Shown here piece after piece: positions 21,060 through 30,956 of a DNA stretch of 64,000 bases (position 1 is the first letter of the stretch; each line of letters starts with the position of its first letter). The DNA comes from Aureimonas endophytica (GTDB lineage Bacteria; Pseudomonadota; Alphaproteobacteria; Rhizobiales; Rhizobiaceae). The notes beneath the pieces were generated by a model. It was given only the letters and a program-made list of their open reading frames with translations, did not search any database and was not told the origin of the DNA. Location: NCBI RefSeq assembly GCF_014642635.1, contig NZ_BMIQ01000001.1:1116001-1180000 (forward strand), read 5' to 3'. The position numbers and the translations under genes were made by a program.

Positions 21060-22337
21060 TCAAGCATTTTGGAGGAATTCGGCCTTTTTCGGCAAGTCCT
21101 CGTCAATCCGAAACGAGAGACGCTCGGTGATCGGCAGCGGGAAACAGCCCGGCCCCGCCTTGCGCGCGAGGGCTTCGGGCGCGGCGATGAGACGGTCCTC
21201 GGCATCGAGCAGCACGGGCAGAACCCGCTCCGCGGGATTGCCGCGGTTGAGATAGCCGAAGGCGGCGAGCCGGCTCGCGGGTGGAAAGAGTCCCCCGATG
21301 GGTCCGGCGACCTCGAAGCGCCGATCGAAGACGAGCGCGCCCGCGCCGCCCGCCGGAATCGTCGCGAGCCCCTGCCGCCCATATTCGCGCCGGATAACGA
21401 GCGGCCCGCGCGTGTCGAGGACGGCGCCGCCGAGCGTCGCTCCCTCCGCCGCGTCCGATCCCAGCCGCGCAAGGAGCCGCGCCAGGGCCGCGCGGGGCGG
21501 CGGATAGTCGGCGCCGCCGGCGGCGCGCAGGATGCGACCGAGAAGAAGCGGCGCCAGCGACGGCGGCGCCTCGCGGAGTGCCGTGGCCTCCAGCCTGATG
21601 CCGCCCAGCGCGTCGATCCACAGGGCGCCCTCTCCGCGCAGCCGGCCGAGCCAGGCGGCCAGGGCCGCGTCCTCCGCGTCGCGTCGCGCGGCATGGGCGG
21701 CGATGCGGGCGAGACAGGCGCGGCGCTCCGCCGCCGGGAGATCAAGCGCGGCGCGCAGCCGGGCACGGTCGAAGCGCGGATCGCGATTGCTCGGATCGTC
21801 GACGGCGCGAATTCCCCGGATCGCGACGGCCGCCTTCAGGGCGGCGCCCGGCACCGCGAGAAAGGGTCGCAGCAGCGAGAGGCCCGGCGCGAGGTCCCGC
21901 GCCGCCCGCATGCCGGCGAGGCCGCGATCGCCGGCGCCCCGCGCCGCCGCCAGAAAATGCGTCTCGATCTGGTCGTCCTGATGATGGGCCGTGAGGATCG
22001 CCGGCGCGCCAAGCGCGCGCGCCGCATCGGCCAGAAGCTCGTAGCGGGCGCGGCGGGCGGTGCCCGCGAGATTGCCGGCCAGCTTCGGCCCGGTCCAGAG
22101 AAGGGTGCGATGCGGCAGGCCGAGGGCGGCGCAGAGCCGCGCGACGAAGGCGGCCTCCTCGCGCGAGGCGGCGCGCAGGCCGTGATCGACGGTCGCGACA
22201 TGGAGCGCGTAACCGGCGGCGAGAAGCGCGGCGCGGCATTCGGCGAGAAGCAGGAGAAGGGCGAGAGAATCGGGGCCGCCGGAGACGGCGAGCAGCAGTG
22301 CCTGTGACCCCGCCGATGTCGGCAGGCGTTCGAGCAA
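21060..22337 (-). CDS. tilS: tRNA(Ile)-lysidine synthase
   Basis: About 425 residues. The ATP-pyrophosphatase loop AVSGGPDSLAL lies near residues 17-27, followed by VATVDHGLR and AHHQDDQIETHFL, the usual TilS motifs. TilS attaches lysine to C34 of the CAU-anticodon tRNA-Ile so that it reads AUA. The ORF-based start is a TTG at 22337. Upstream in frame the sequence still looks coding (ADEALGCLRPLLERL) up to the cpoB stop, with no ATG or GTG, so the true start may be this TTG or a rarer codon a little upstream. The product is unusually Ala/Arg rich. Downstream of it is ftsH. Confidence 0.92.
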   Translation of the reverse strand: MLERLPTSAGSQALLLAVSGGPDSLALLLLLAECRAALLAAGYALHVATVDHGLRAASREEAAFVARLCAALGLPHRTLLWTGPKLAGNLAGTARRARYELLADAARALGAPAILTAHHQDDQIETHFLAAARGAGDRGLAGMRAARDLAPGLSLLRPFLAVPGAALKAAVAIRGIRAVDDPSNRDPRFDRARLRAALDLPAAERRACLARIAAHAARRDAEDAALAAWLGRLRGEGALWIDALGGIRLEATALREAPPSLAPLLLGRILRAAGGADYPPPRAALARLLARLGSDAAEGATLGGAVLDTRGPLVIRREYGRQGLATIPAGGAGALVFDRRFEVAGPIGGLFPPASRLAAFGYLNRGNPAERVLPVLLDAEDRLIAAPEALARKAGPGCFPLPITERLSFRIDEDLPKKAEFLQNA

Positions 22338-22407
22338 GGGACGGAGGCAGCCGAGCGCCTCGTCGGCGGACAGCGCCTCGCCGGAGGCGGTCAGGCGGTC
22401 GTCCGGC

Positions 22408-23379
22408 TCAGCACTTCGCAGCCTGAGTCTCCGTCTGGAGCTTGCGCTTGACGGTGGCGCTCATCTGCGGATAGCGGCGCGCCACTTCCTTGAAGGTCAC
22501 GCAGGCGGTGTCGCGATTGTCGAGCTTGGCGAGCGACATGCCGAGCTTCAGCATCATCTCCGGCGCCTTCGGGCTCTTCGGATAGTCCTTCTGCGCGTTG
22601 AGGAAGACCTCGGCCGCGTCCGTGAACTTCGACTGCTGGAACAGGCTCTCGCCGAGCCAGTAGCGGGCGTCCGGCACGTCCTTCGCGTCGGGATAGGTCT
22701 GGGTATATTGGCGGAAGGAATTCTCGGCCAGCTGATAGTCGCCGGCGAGGAGGTAGTTGTAGGCGAGGCCGTAGAGCTCGCCCGCATTGCCGGCGCGCAC
22801 CGAGGCGATGGTGTTCGAGCCGGCGGCGGGCTTGGCCGGCGCGGCGGCCGGGCCGGTCGTGCCGGTGCGGCCCGGGTCGAGACTGGCCGCGCCGTCGAGG
22901 ATCTGGCCGATCTGATCGTCGCCGCCCGGCGCCGGCGCGGCGGAGGCGGACTGCCCCCCGCCCTCGCCAACGGCCGGCCCGGCATCGCTGCGGCGCGGCG
23001 CGGGCGCCGCTCCGGCGGCGCCGGCCGGCTTGGCGCCGCCGGTCGCGGCGGGCTTCGCCGCGCCCCCTTCGAGTTCCTGGAAGCGGAACTCGTTGTCCTC
23101 CTGCATCTTGCGCATCTGCTCCTGCATCTGGAGCACCTGGAAGGAGAGTTCCTCGAGCTTGCCGTTGAGGCGGCGGTTCTCCTCCTCCAGCTGGCTGAGG
23201 CGCTGGCCGGCATCCGACATCTGCGCCATCTGCACCGGACGCTCCGCCGACGAATCGGCCGGGGCGCTCGCCCGCTTCTCGCCGAGGCTGACGCCGAAGG
23301 GCAGGTTCAGCGCGGCGGCCGGCCAGACGCCCGCGACCAGCGCCGCGCCGAAGACCCCGGCCCGCAAGGCCTTGACCAT
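22408..23379 (-). CDS. cpoB: Cell division coordinator CpoB (YbgF, Tol-Pal associated)
   Basis: 323 residues from ATG 23379. A signal peptide (about 1-24, ending AAA) is followed by a coiled-coil trimerisation segment (about 55-105, SQLEEENRRLNGKLEELSFQ) and a long Ala/Gly/Pro linker. A C-terminal TPR domain (about 200-320) starts GELYGLAYNYLLAGDYQLAE. CpoB works in the periplasm with TolA and PBP1B to couple outer membrane constriction to septal peptidoglycan synthesis. It is the last gene of the Tol-Pal cluster, after a terminator behind pal, so it may have its own promoter. Confidence 0.93.
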   Translation of the reverse strand: MVKALRAGVFGAALVAGVWPAAALNLPFGVSLGEKRASAPADSSAERPVQMAQMSDAGQRLSQLEEENRRLNGKLEELSFQVLQMQEQMRKMQEDNEFRFQELEGGAAKPAATGGAKPAGAAGAAPAPRRSDAGPAVGEGGGQSASAAPAPGGDDQIGQILDGAASLDPGRTGTTGPAAAPAKPAAGSNTIASVRAGNAGELYGLAYNYLLAGDYQLAENSFRQYTQTYPDAKDVPDARYWLGESLFQQSKFTDAAEVFLNAQKDYPKSPKAPEMMLKLGMSLAKLDNRDTACVTFKEVARRYPQMSATVKRKLQTETQAAKC

Positions 23380-23556
23380 ATTCGTTTTCAAGCTCGATCC
23401 CCGTCGCCTGTCCGGCCCGCCGTCGCCGGCGGGCGTGAAGCCCCTGCCGCGAGGCGATGTCGCCTTTCGCTTGGAAGGTGGCTTTTCGGCATAAGTTTGG
23501 CCGCCGCGAACCGCAAGCACAAGCGGGATCGGCGACGGGCGCGGCCCCAACGAAAA

Positions 23557-23580
23557 AGGGCGGCCCGACCGGACCGCCCT
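23557..23580 (-). terminator. Rho-independent terminator of pal
   Basis: AGGGCGG and CCGCCCT form the stem, with the loop region further paired in part. On the minus strand it is followed by TTTTTCG. It lies 28 bases past the pal stop. Confidence 0.8.
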
Positions 23581-23608
23581 CTCTCATGAAATGCAGCGCA
23601 GGATGCGA

Positions 23609-24139
23609 TCAGCTGCCGGCGCCGTTCAGCACGGTGACGGCGCGGCGGTTCTGCGACCAGCAGGAGATGTCGTCGCACACGGCCACCGGACGCTCCTTGC
23701 CATAGGATATGGTACGCATGCGGTTGGCGGCGACGCCCTGGCTGGCGAGGAAGTCGCGGGTCGCGGCGGCGCGGCGGGCGCCGAGCGCGAGGTTGTATTC
23801 GCGCGTGCCGCGCTCGTCCGCATGGCCCTCGACCGTGATCGAATACTGGCGATACTGGTTCAGCCAGCGGGCCTGGGAGGCAAGGGTCTTCTGCGCGTCG
23901 GCGCGGACCACCGAGGAGTCCGTGTCGAAGAAGATGCGGTCGCCGACATTGACGGTGAAATCGCCCGGCGTGCCCGGCGCGGTGCTCTGCCCGCCGGCAC
24001 CGCCCGCGCCGCCATTGAGGCCGAGCCCGGCCGCATCGTTCGGCAGGCCGCCATTCTTCTTGGCGCAGCCCGCGATGGCGAGCGCGGCGACGAGGGCGAT
24101 TGCGACGCGGCTCTGAGCCAAAACAGCGATCCGGCTCAT
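23609..24139 (-). CDS. pal: Peptidoglycan-associated lipoprotein Pal
   Basis: 176 residues. The lipobox LAIAGC has its acceptor at Cys25, followed by a Gly/Asn-rich linker and an OmpA-type peptidoglycan-binding domain (about 60-176). The key residues appear in FFDTDSS, VEGHADERGTREYNLALGARRA and SYGKERP. Pal is anchored in the outer membrane, binds peptidoglycan and, through TolB and TolA, links the envelope layers during division. It lies between tolB and cpoB, the canonical position, with its own terminator downstream and a repeat-rich leader of 234 bp upstream. Confidence 0.97.
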   Translation of the reverse strand: MSRIAVLAQSRVAIALVAALAIAGCAKKNGGLPNDAAGLGLNGGAGGAGGQSTAPGTPGDFTVNVGDRIFFDTDSSVVRADAQKTLASQARWLNQYRQYSITVEGHADERGTREYNLALGARRAAATRDFLASQGVAANRMRTISYGKERPVAVCDDISCWSQNRRAVTVLNGAGS

Positions 24140-24171
24140 GGCCTTCTCCTTCGATTGAGATGATTGTTTCT

Positions 24172-24215
24172 AACCGGGTATTTACCCTGTTCACTCTTAA
24201 AACCGGGTAAACAGG
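24172..24215. promoter_or_regulatory. Direct and inverted repeats upstream of pal
   Basis: AACCGGGTA occurs at 24172-24180 and again at 24201-24209, 29 bp apart. TTTACCC at 24181-24187 is the reverse complement of GGGTAAA at 24205-24211, so the block is symmetrical. It lies 33-76 bases ahead of the pal ATG, a promoter-proximal place suited to an operator or an mRNA hairpin. The protein that might bind is unknown. Confidence 0.35.
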
Positions 24216-24373
24216 GGTCTTCGGCCATTGCGGAAACGCGGTTTAATCGAACTGTCGGCGGCCGAGAATCACTCACCACCCTTGCGGCGCCCCGCCCCAA
24301 CGCTTTCCCGGCCGGCCTGTGGCGGATGCGTCACAAGCCCTTGGCCGGCAAGCCGTTCTGCGAAGACGGGCGG

Positions 24374-25687
24374 CTATTCGCGAGCCGGCGACCAGGCGGG
24401 GTCGGAGGCGTAGCCGGGCGTCGTCACCTTCTGCTCGTTCCGGCCCGTGAGGTCGATCGAATAGAGCTGCGGTCCGGGGCCGGCATCCTTGAAGAACATC
24501 AGGACGCGGCCGTTCGGCGCCCAGGTCGGCCCCTCGGCATGGAAGCTGGAGGTGAGGATGCGCTCGCCCGAGCCGTCCGGCTTCATAACGCCGATCTGGA
24601 ACTGCCCGCCGGACTGCTTGGTGAAGGCGATGAGATCGCCGCGCGGCGACCAGACCGGCGTCGAATAGCTGCCCTGGCCGAAGGAGATGCGCTGCTGGCC
24701 GGAACCGTCGGCGCCCATCACGTAGATCTGCGGCCGGCCGCCGCGATCGGATTCGAAGACGATGCGGGAGCCGTCCGGCGAGAAGCTCGGCGCCGTGTCG
24801 ATGGCGGCGGTCGAGGTCAGGCGCGTCGTCGCGCGCGAGCGCAGGTCCATCGCGTAGATATTGGCCGAGCCTTCCTGCTGGAGGCTCATCACGATCTTCT
24901 GGCCATCCGGCGAGAAGCGCGGCGCGAAGGTCATGCCCGGGAAATTGCCGACCATCTCGCGCTGCCCGGTCTCCAGTTGCAGGAGATAGACGCGCGGCTC
25001 GGAGCGGCCGAAGGACATGTAGGTCAGCTCCTGCCGGTTCGGCGAGAAGCGCGGCGTCAGCACGAGATCGTCGCCGCCGGTCAGATAGGCGACGTTGGCG
25101 CCGTCCTGGTCCATGATCGCCAGCCGCTTCACGCGCTTCTGCTTCGGCCCGCTTTCCGAGACGAAGACGACGCGCGTGTCGAAATAGCCCTTCTCGCCCG
25201 TCAGCCGCTCGTAAATCGCGTCGGCGATGATATGGGCGACGCGGCGCCAGTTGTCGGGCGTGGCGTAGAACTGCTGGCCGTCGAGCTGGCTGTTGGCGAA
25301 GGTGTCCCAAAGGCGGAACTCGGCGCGCAGCCTCCCGTCCGCCTCGGAGGCGACCTTGCCGGTGACGAGCGCCTGGGCGTTGATCACCGTCCAGTCGGGA
25401 AAGCGCGGCGTCGCGTCCGGCGAGACGTCCTTCTGGATGAAGGCGGAGGGATCGATCGGCGCGAAGAGGCCGGAGCGCTTCAGATCCGCCGCGACGACAT
25501 CGCTGATCTGGCTCGCCAGCTTGTTGCCGCCGAAACTCGGAATGGCGATCGGCAAGGGCTGGACATTGCCCTTCGTGATGTCGACCGTGATATCGGCGCG
25601 CGCCGGGACCGCAACCGTCGCCAACGCGACCGACAGGGCGAATGCGGCACCGAGAGCCCGCAAAAGCTTCGTCATCAACAACATCAT
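24374..25687 (-). CDS. tolB: Tol-Pal system beta-propeller protein TolB
   Basis: 437 residues from the first ATG; a second ATG four codons in (25675) is equally possible. A signal peptide ends near ARA. The N-terminal alpha/beta domain begins [20 protein letters not shown]. The C-terminal six-bladed beta-propeller repeats the pattern [20 protein letters not shown], seen in [29 protein letters not shown] and [15 protein letters not shown]. TolB is periplasmic, binds Pal, and receives the TolA C-terminal domain. It follows tolA after an 80-bp gap on the same strand. Confidence 0.97.
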   Translation of the reverse strand: MMLLMTKLLRALGAAFALSVALATVAVPARADITVDITKGNVQPLPIAIPSFGGNKLASQISDVVAADLKRSGLFAPIDPSAFIQKDVSPDATPRFPDWTVINAQALVTGKVASEADGRLRAEFRLWDTFANSQLDGQQFYATPDNWRRVAHIIADAIYERLTGEKGYFDTRVVFVSESGPKQKRVKRLAIMDQDGANVAYLTGGDDLVLTPRFSPNRQELTYMSFGRSEPRVYLLQLETGQREMVGNFPGMTFAPRFSPDGQKIVMSLQQEGSANIYAMDLRSRATTRLTSTAAIDTAPSFSPDGSRIVFESDRGGRPQIYVMGADGSGQQRISFGQGSYSTPVWSPRGDLIAFTKQSGGQFQIGVMKPDGSGERILTSSFHAEGPTWAPNGRVLMFFKDAGPGPQLYSIDLTGRNEQKVTTPGYASDPAWSPARE

Positions 25688-25766
25688 CCCAATTTCGGGG
25701 CGACGGGCCGGCGCATCCGGCGCCGACCCTTCCCCTTGACCATTCGACTCGACCGACGAGACGCGA

Positions 25767-26909
25767 TCAGAACATCTCGCTCGGGTCGAAATTGAGGTTC
25801 GTCACTTCCCAGCCGCCGGCATACATCTCCGCCGGCAGGTTGAAGGGCGCGCAGCGGCGGATGGCGCGGATCGCCGCTTCCGCCGCGATGCGCTGCGCCC
25901 CGGAGCCGCCGCCCTGGGTGATCTCCGGCACGCCTTCCACCTCGCCCGACGGGTTGAAGTGGATCTTGATCGCGACCTTCAGCGATTCGCCGGCCTCGAT
26001 GCCGGCGGGCGGATTCCAGCACTTGGCCATCTGCTCCTGGATCATGCCCTGAAGCTGGCCCACCTGGCTGCGCGACAATTTGGTGCCGGTCGTCACCTTC
26101 GAGCCGAGCGAGGCCGATTCCGTCGACCGCTTCGCGCCACCGCCCGACGGCTTCGCCTTGGTCAACTGCGCCATGATCTCGTCGGCGTTGAAGTCGGACT
26201 TCTCCTCGGAGGCCTTGGCGGCGACCTCCTTCTTCGGCTTCTCCTTCGCCTTGGAATCGGACTTCTGCGTCTCGGCCTTGTCGGCCTGCGCAACCTCGGG
26301 CTTCGGCGGCGCCGGCTTCACGACCGGCTTCGGCGCTGGCTTCGGCTTTTCCTCCGCCTTCTTCTCTTCCGGCTTCGGCTTCTCCTCGGCGGTCTTGATC
26401 GCCTCGGCGAGCGGGTCCTCCTTCGGCGGCTCGGGCTGCTTCTGCGGCTCCGACGGCTTCTGGGGCTCCGGCGGCTTCGGCGGCTCGGGCTTCGGCGGCG
26501 GCGGGGTGGGCGTCGGCGGCGCCTTCTCGGCGACCTTGGTCTCCGGCTTCGGCTCGGGCTTCGGTTGCGGCGGCGGCAGGTCGGCCTGCTTCGGCTGGGG
26601 CTTGGCCTCCTCCTTCGAGGGCTTCACGTCCGGCACGGGGGGCGTTTCGAGATCCGCCTCGTTGTCGCCGGCATTCTTGGCGTCCATCGGCAGGGTCTGC
26701 GGCTTGGTGGTCGGCTTCGGCGCCGGCTTGTCCTTCAGCGGCGCGTCCTTCTCGCCCTTCACGCCCTCGAACGTGTCGGACATGATGACCTCGACCGGCA
26801 GCGCCTCGGCATATTGCGCGTCGAGGGGCTGGGGGGCCGACAGCGACCAGAGGCCCCAGGTGAGGAGCACGAGGTGGATGGCCGTGGAGGTGGCGACGCC
26901 GGTACGCAT
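25767..26909 (-). CDS. tolA: TolA, energy-transducing envelope-spanning protein
   Basis: 380 residues. One N-terminal membrane helix (about 6-24, [16 protein letters not shown]) anchors it in the inner membrane. The middle (about 50-260) is a Pro/Lys/Glu-rich rod with many PKPE and PPKP repeats. The C-terminal domain (about 290-380) contains [13 protein letters not shown] and [11 protein letters not shown], whose two cysteines form the conserved disulfide of TolA domain III. TolA passes the proton-motive-force-driven motion of TolQR to TolB-Pal. It lies 9 bp downstream of tolR on the same strand. The Pro-rich rod yields long false open frames on other strands. Confidence 0.95.
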   Translation of the reverse strand: MRTGVATSTAIHLVLLTWGLWSLSAPQPLDAQYAEALPVEVIMSDTFEGVKGEKDAPLKDKPAPKPTTKPQTLPMDAKNAGDNEADLETPPVPDVKPSKEEAKPQPKQADLPPPQPKPEPKPETKVAEKAPPTPTPPPPKPEPPKPPEPQKPSEPQKQPEPPKEDPLAEAIKTAEEKPKPEEKKAEEKPKPAPKPVVKPAPPKPEVAQADKAETQKSDSKAKEKPKKEVAAKASEEKSDFNADEIMAQLTKAKPSGGGAKRSTESASLGSKVTTGTKLSRSQVGQLQGMIQEQMAKCWNPPAGIEAGESLKVAIKIHFNPSGEVEGVPEITQGGGSGAQRIAAEAAIRAIRRCAPFNLPAEMYAGGWEVTNLNFDPSEMF

Positions 26910-26918
26910 GGCCAGCCG

Positions 26919-27371
26919 TCAGCTCGTCGTCTCGGGCGCGGTGATGAGGCCGATATTCTTGTAGCCGGCCGCCGAGATGAGCGCCATCACCTTGATGACG
27001 GAGCCATAGTCGGCCGACTTGTCGGCGCGCACGAAGATACGCTCCTCGTAGCCGGTCTTGGCGACGGCCTGGAGCTTGGCGACGACCTCTTCGGCCGCGA
27101 TCTCGGATTCGCCGATGAACACGGTGCCGCCCTTCTGGACGGAAACCTCGATCGGCTGCTTGTCGGCGTTCAGCGCCTTCGCCTGCGTTTCCGGCAGATC
27201 GAGCGGCACGCCGACGGTGAGCATCGGCGCCGCGACCATGAAGATGATGAGAAGGCACAGCATGACGTCGACCATCGGCGTCACGTTGATCTCGCTGACG
27301 GGCTGGCGCCGCCGCCCGCCCCTGCGCCGGCGGGAGCCCCCGCCGCCCGCGCCACCTACGGCCATGCCCAT
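26919..27371 (-). CDS. tolR: TolR, proton-channel component
   Basis: 150 residues from ATG 27371, preceded by CAGGAGG; an ATG two codons later is also possible. A Gly/Arg-rich N-terminus leads to the signature SEINVTPMVDVMLCLLIIFMV, in which the membrane Asp carries protons. The rest is a periplasmic domain ending near ALISAAGYKNIGLIT. TolR and TolQ form the motor that energises TolA. The gene sits 22 bp downstream of tolQ. Confidence 0.97.
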   Translation of the reverse strand: MGMAVGGAGGGGSRRRRGGRRRQPVSEINVTPMVDVMLCLLIIFMVAAPMLTVGVPLDLPETQAKALNADKQPIEVSVQKGGTVFIGESEIAAEEVVAKLQAVAKTGYEERIFVRADKSADYGSVIKVMALISAAGYKNIGLITAPETTS

Positions 27372-27393
27372 GTCGGTCGTCCTCCTGGCGGGA

Positions 27394-28113
27394 TCAGCGG
27401 GCCGAGGCCGAGCGCTCGTCGATCTGCCGCGACAGGATCGCGGAGAACTCGTCGGCGAAGGATTCGAGACGCAGGCCGAGCTTGCCGGCATCGGCCGACA
27501 GCTTGTTGTAGGCGATGACGGCGGGAATGGCGGCGACGAGGCCGATGGCGGTCGCGAGCAGCGCCTCGGCGATGCCCGGCGCGACGACGGCGAGATTGGT
27601 CTGCTTCGAGGCGGCGATGGCCTGGAACGAGGTCATGATGCCGATCACCGTGCCGAAGAGGCCGACGAAGGGCGCGGCCGAGCCGACGGTGGCGAGGAAG
27701 CCGAGGCGCGATTCCAGATCGTCCATCTCGCGGGCGAGCGTCACGTCCATCGCCTTCTCGATCCGGCTCTGGAGGCCCATGGGCGAGCGGGCGCCCTTCT
27801 CGAAGCTCTTCTTCCATTCGCGCATGGCGGCGACGAAGAGCGCGCCCATGCCGTTGGTCTTGCGGTCGGACAGCGTGTGGTAGAGATCCTCCAGCGACTG
27901 GCCGGACCAGAAATTATTCTCGAAATTGTTCAGCTGACGGCGGAAGCGGCCGTAGCGCATCGTCTTGTCGATGATGATCGCCCAGGTCCAGACGGACGCC
28001 GCCAGAAGGCCGATCATCACCAGCTTGACGACGAAGCCCGCCTGCATGAAGAGGCCCCAAAGCGAATGCGACGCTTCCGGTGCCGCCAAAGCGCTTTGCG
28101 CGATCTCGTTCAT
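27394..28113 (-). CDS. tolQ: TolQ, proton-channel component
   Basis: 239 residues from ATG 28113 (MNEIAQSA), chosen because homology begins here; the frame is open further up. Three membrane segments are visible: AGFVVKLVMIGLLAASVWTWAI, the VGLFGTVIGIMTSFQAIA region, and LLATAIGLVAAIPAVIAYN. The last two form the conserved MotA/TolQ/ExbB channel wall. TolQ with TolR uses the proton gradient to move TolA. It heads tolQRAB-pal. The 257-bp gap before it, up to ybgC, contains AT-rich DNA with TTAAGGTTAAG near 28331 that may hold the promoter. Confidence 0.97.
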   Translation of the reverse strand: MNEIAQSALAAPEASHSLWGLFMQAGFVVKLVMIGLLAASVWTWAIIIDKTMRYGRFRRQLNNFENNFWSGQSLEDLYHTLSDRKTNGMGALFVAAMREWKKSFEKGARSPMGLQSRIEKAMDVTLAREMDDLESRLGFLATVGSAAPFVGLFGTVIGIMTSFQAIAASKQTNLAVVAPGIAEALLATAIGLVAAIPAVIAYNKLSADAGKLGLRLESFADEFSAILSRQIDERSASAR

Positions 28114-28370
28114 CTCCGACGCCCCTCGAACCCCTTGACCGATGCCATGTCGCGCGAAACCCGTGGCTTCGGCACATCGTCCTATCCCGGGCGCCGGAAC
28201 GTTCGGTTCCACCGGCATCCCGCCTCGACATCCCGATGATTGCCGATGACACGTTCCGGTCTTTCACCGCTCGAATGGAGCGAAAGAATGGCGTGCGCCG
28301 CAGCAATATCGCTCGCGCATTCAAACAGCATTAAGGTTAAGCGAAGGTTGCGGCGGCGACGAAAAGCCGA

Positions 28371-28820
28371 TCACTCTTCGCGCGGGCCGGGCTCCAGCAG
28401 GGCCGCGACGGCCGGCGGCATGCGGCGCGGCCGGCCGTCCGGCGAGATCACCGCGACCTTGACCCTCGCTTCGAGCAGCAAGAGCTCGCCGTGGAAGATC
28501 CTCTGATCGAGCACCACCCGCGCCCCGCCAAGGAGCAGCGTGCGCGTTTCCACCCGCACCACGTCGTCGATGCGCGCCGGCCGCAGGAAGTCGATCTCCA
28601 TATGGCGAACGGCGAAGGCCATGGGCTCGCCGAAGGCCCCTTCCGCGAGCCCGCGATGGCCGATGCCCTTCAGCCGCAGGAAATCGCTGCGGGCGCGCTC
28701 CAGAAACTGGAGGTAGCGCGCGTGATAGACGACACCGGAAAAGTCGGTGTCCTCGAAATAGACGCGGAATTCGTGGGCATGTCCGAAATCGGTGAGCCGT
28801 CCGGCGAGAAAGGCGTTCAT
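28371..28820 (-). CDS. ybgC: Tol-Pal-associated acyl-CoA thioesterase YbgC
   Basis: 149 residues, a hot-dog fold thioesterase. The signature YFEDTDFSGVVYHARYLQFLERAR near residues 21-43 holds the catalytic Asp. YbgC hydrolyses acyl-CoA thioesters and is linked to phospholipid metabolism at the membrane. It lies upstream of tolQ on the same strand, the usual first gene of the cluster, although the 257-bp gap suggests tolQ also has its own promoter. Confidence 0.93.
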   Translation of the reverse strand: MNAFLAGRLTDFGHAHEFRVYFEDTDFSGVVYHARYLQFLERARSDFLRLKGIGHRGLAEGAFGEPMAFAVRHMEIDFLRPARIDDVVRVETRTLLLGGARVVLDQRIFHGELLLLEARVKVAVISPDGRPRRMPPAVAALLEPGPREE

Positions 28821-28866
28821 GGCTGGCGGTTAGCCGATCGCCGACCGGATGTCATGCGGCTCCCCC

Positions 28867-29910
28867 TCAATCCCGGTCGTCGTCGAACAGGCCGGACTGG
28901 ACGCCCTGGTAGGTGGAGGGCACGGCGAGGCCGAGATGGCGGAAGGCATGCTGGGTGAGCACCCGGCCGCGCGGCGTGCGCTGCAGGAAGCCCTGCTGGA
29001 GAAGATAGGGCTCGACGATGTCCTCGATCGCGTCGCGCGGCTCGGACAGGGCGGCGGCGATGGTCTCGATGCCGACCGGGCCGCCGCCGAAGTTCAGGGC
29101 GATCAGGTCGAGATAGCGCCGGTCGAGCTGGTCGAGGCCGAGACTGTCGACCTCGAGCCGCGTCAGGGCCGCGTCGGCGATCTTGCGGTCGACGATCTCC
29201 ACCCCGGCGACATCGGCGAAGTCGCGCACGCGGCGCAAGAGCCGGCCGGCGATGCGCGGCGTGCCGCGCGCCCGGCGCGCGATCTCGCGCGCGCCGTCCT
29301 CGGCCAGCGCCAGCCCCATGATCCGCGCCCCGCGCCGGACGATCAGCTCCAGTTCCTCCACCGTATAGAAGTTCAGCCGCACCGGAATGCCGAAGCGGTC
29401 GCGCAGGGGCGTCGTCAGGAGGCCGAGCCGCGTCGTCGCGGCGACGAGCGTGAACTTGGCGAGGTCGATCTTCACCGAACGCGCCGCCGGCCCCTCGCCG
29501 ATGATGAGATCGAGCTGGAAATCCTCCATGGCCGGGTAGAGGATCTCCTCGACCGCCGGGCTTAGGCGATGGATCTCGTCGATGAAGAGCACGTCGCGCT
29601 CTTCCAGATTGGTGAGCAGCGCCGCGAGATCGCCGGCCTTGGCGATGACCGGGCCGGAGGTGGAGCGGAAGTTGACGCCGAGCTCCTTCGCCATGATCTG
29701 CGCCAGCGTCGTCTTGCCGAGACCGGGCGGCCCGACGAAGAGCGTGTGGTCGAGCGCCTCACCCCGGTTCTTCGCCGCTTCCACGAAGACCTTCAGATTG
29801 GCGCGGGCCGCCGCCTGCCCGACGAAATCGTCGAGGCGTTGCGGCCGCAGCGTCGCGTCGACGTCTTCGTCGCGCTTTTCCGGCGTGAGGAGGCGGGAGG
29901 GCTTGCTCAT
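28867..29910 (-). CDS. ruvB: Holliday junction branch migration helicase RuvB
   Basis: 347 residues. Walker A is [14 protein letters not shown], Walker [10 protein letters not shown], sensor 1 [19 protein letters not shown] with the arginine finger region, and the C-terminal winged helix has [16 protein letters not shown] and TPRGRVLT. RuvB is the hexameric motor that RuvA loads on Holliday junctions. It follows ruvA by 9 bp on the same strand. The family's N-terminal [11 protein letters not shown] is present. Confidence 0.98.
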   Translation of the reverse strand: MSKPSRLLTPEKRDEDVDATLRPQRLDDFVGQAAARANLKVFVEAAKNRGEALDHTLFVGPPGLGKTTLAQIMAKELGVNFRSTSGPVIAKAGDLAALLTNLEERDVLFIDEIHRLSPAVEEILYPAMEDFQLDLIIGEGPAARSVKIDLAKFTLVAATTRLGLLTTPLRDRFGIPVRLNFYTVEELELIVRRGARIMGLALAEDGAREIARRARGTPRIAGRLLRRVRDFADVAGVEIVDRKIADAALTRLEVDSLGLDQLDRRYLDLIALNFGGGPVGIETIAAALSEPRDAIEDIVEPYLLQQGFLQRTPRGRVLTQHAFRHLGLAVPSTYQGVQSGLFDDDRD

Positions 29911-29919
29911 CCTTCAGGT

Positions 29920-30537
29920 CTACCGGCTCAGGGCCTTGAGGGCGAGGCGGATCAGCGTGGTCGAGGGCGCGTCCTCGCCCACCTCCTTCACCGCCACCGT
30001 CACCGCCCCCGCCGCCTGCTCGCGCGAATAGCCGAGATTGGCGAGCGCCGAGATCGCGTCCGCCACCGGCAGGGCCACACCGCCCGGCAGCGGCTCGGCG
30101 AGCGCCCCGGCCGGCAGGTCGATCCCGCCGGAGAGCGCCGGGATCTTGTCCTTCAGTTCGGCGACGATGCGGGCGGCGACCTTCGGCCCGACGCCCGGCG
30201 CCCGCGCCACCATCGCCCGGTCCTGGAGCGCCACGGCATTGGCGAGTTCGGAGGTCGTCAGCGTGCCGAGCACGCCGAGCGCCACCTTGGCGCCGACCCC
30301 CTGCACGCTCTGGAGGAGACGGAACCAGCCGCGCTCGACTTCCGAGGCGAAGCCGTAGAGCCGCAGCATGTCCTCGCGCAGGAAGGTCTCGATGAAGAGC
30401 ACCGTCGCCTCGCCCACCGGCGGCAGGTTGCGCAGGGTGCGCGCCCCGCAGAAGGCGACATAGCCGACGCCATGGACGTCGATGACGACGTGATCCTCGG
30501 CGATCTCGTCGACGAGGCCTTTCAACTTGCCGATCAA
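29920..30537 (-). CDS. ruvA: Holliday junction-binding protein RuvA (TTG start)
   Basis: 205 residues, the normal length, starting [19 protein letters not shown] after the initiator. Domain II contains the two helix-hairpin-helix motifs ([14 protein letters not shown] and [17 protein letters not shown]), and domain III starts near 155 and ends [10 protein letters not shown]. The start codon is TTG 30535-30537, whose last bases overlap the TGA stop of vapC (sequence TTGA). No clear Shine-Dalgarno precedes it, so translation is probably coupled to vapC. RuvA binds four-way junctions and recruits RuvB. Normally ruvA directly follows ruvC; here a toxin-antitoxin pair intervenes. Confidence 0.96.
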   Translation of the reverse strand: MIGKLKGLVDEIAEDHVVIDVHGVGYVAFCGARTLRNLPPVGEATVLFIETFLREDMLRLYGFASEVERGWFRLLQSVQGVGAKVALGVLGTLTTSELANAVALQDRAMVARAPGVGPKVAARIVAELKDKIPALSGGIDLPAGALAEPLPGGVALPVADAISALANLGYSREQAAGAVTVAVKEVGEDAPSTTLIRLALKALSR

Positions 30538-30956
30538 GGATGCGTATCCGGTGCGATGATGTCGAGGGTCGGGAAATAGGCGCGATAGCGCGCGGCGTCG
30601 CGGGTGAGGAGCCGGTGCCCGGCGACCAGCGCATGGGCGCCGATGAGAAAATCCGGCAGCGTCCGCTCCCGCCTGCCGCCGCGCTCGCGATAGACCCGGT
30701 GCGCCCGCCCGGCCGCGAAGGCCGCCGCGAAGGGAAACGGCTCCCGCCTCGGGTTGAGATAGGCGAAGATGGTGGTCAAGGCGTCCTCCGAAAGGGGAGA
30801 GCAGCAGAGCTCCGCCCAAACGACGGCACCAAGGACGACCCCGCCGGACTTCGTCGCTTCCCGCAGACGTCGAAGCGACCAAGGCCGCATCGCATCCTCT
30901 TCGGGTCGAAGGACATCCACGAGGACGTTGGTATCAATGAGGGTCGAGATCGTCAC
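30534..30956 (-). CDS. vapC: VapC-like PIN-domain toxin (ribonuclease)
   Basis: 140 residues forming one PIN domain. The acidic residues of the active site appear in [21 protein letters not shown] and [10 protein letters not shown], followed by [14 protein letters not shown]. VapC toxins cut RNA, often tRNA or rRNA, when freed from their antitoxin. The start overlaps the 3' end of vapB by 23 bases, and the stop overlaps the start of ruvA. So the toxin is embedded and translationally linked inside the ruv operon. All catalytic acids seem present, so it is probably active. Confidence 0.9.
   Translation of the reverse strand: MTISTLIDTNVLVDVLRPEEDAMRPWSLRRLREATKSGGVVLGAVVWAELCCSPLSEDALTTIFAYLNPRREPFPFAAAFAAGRAHRVYRERGGRRERTLPDFLIGAHALVAGHRLLTRDAARYRAYFPTLDIIAPDTHP

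Noticed and set aside
25959-27518. A Leu/Arg/Gly-repeat plus-strand frame over tolA and tolR
   Set aside because: The repeats (RRLGLR and similar) are the antisense image of the Pro/Lys/Glu rod of TolA.
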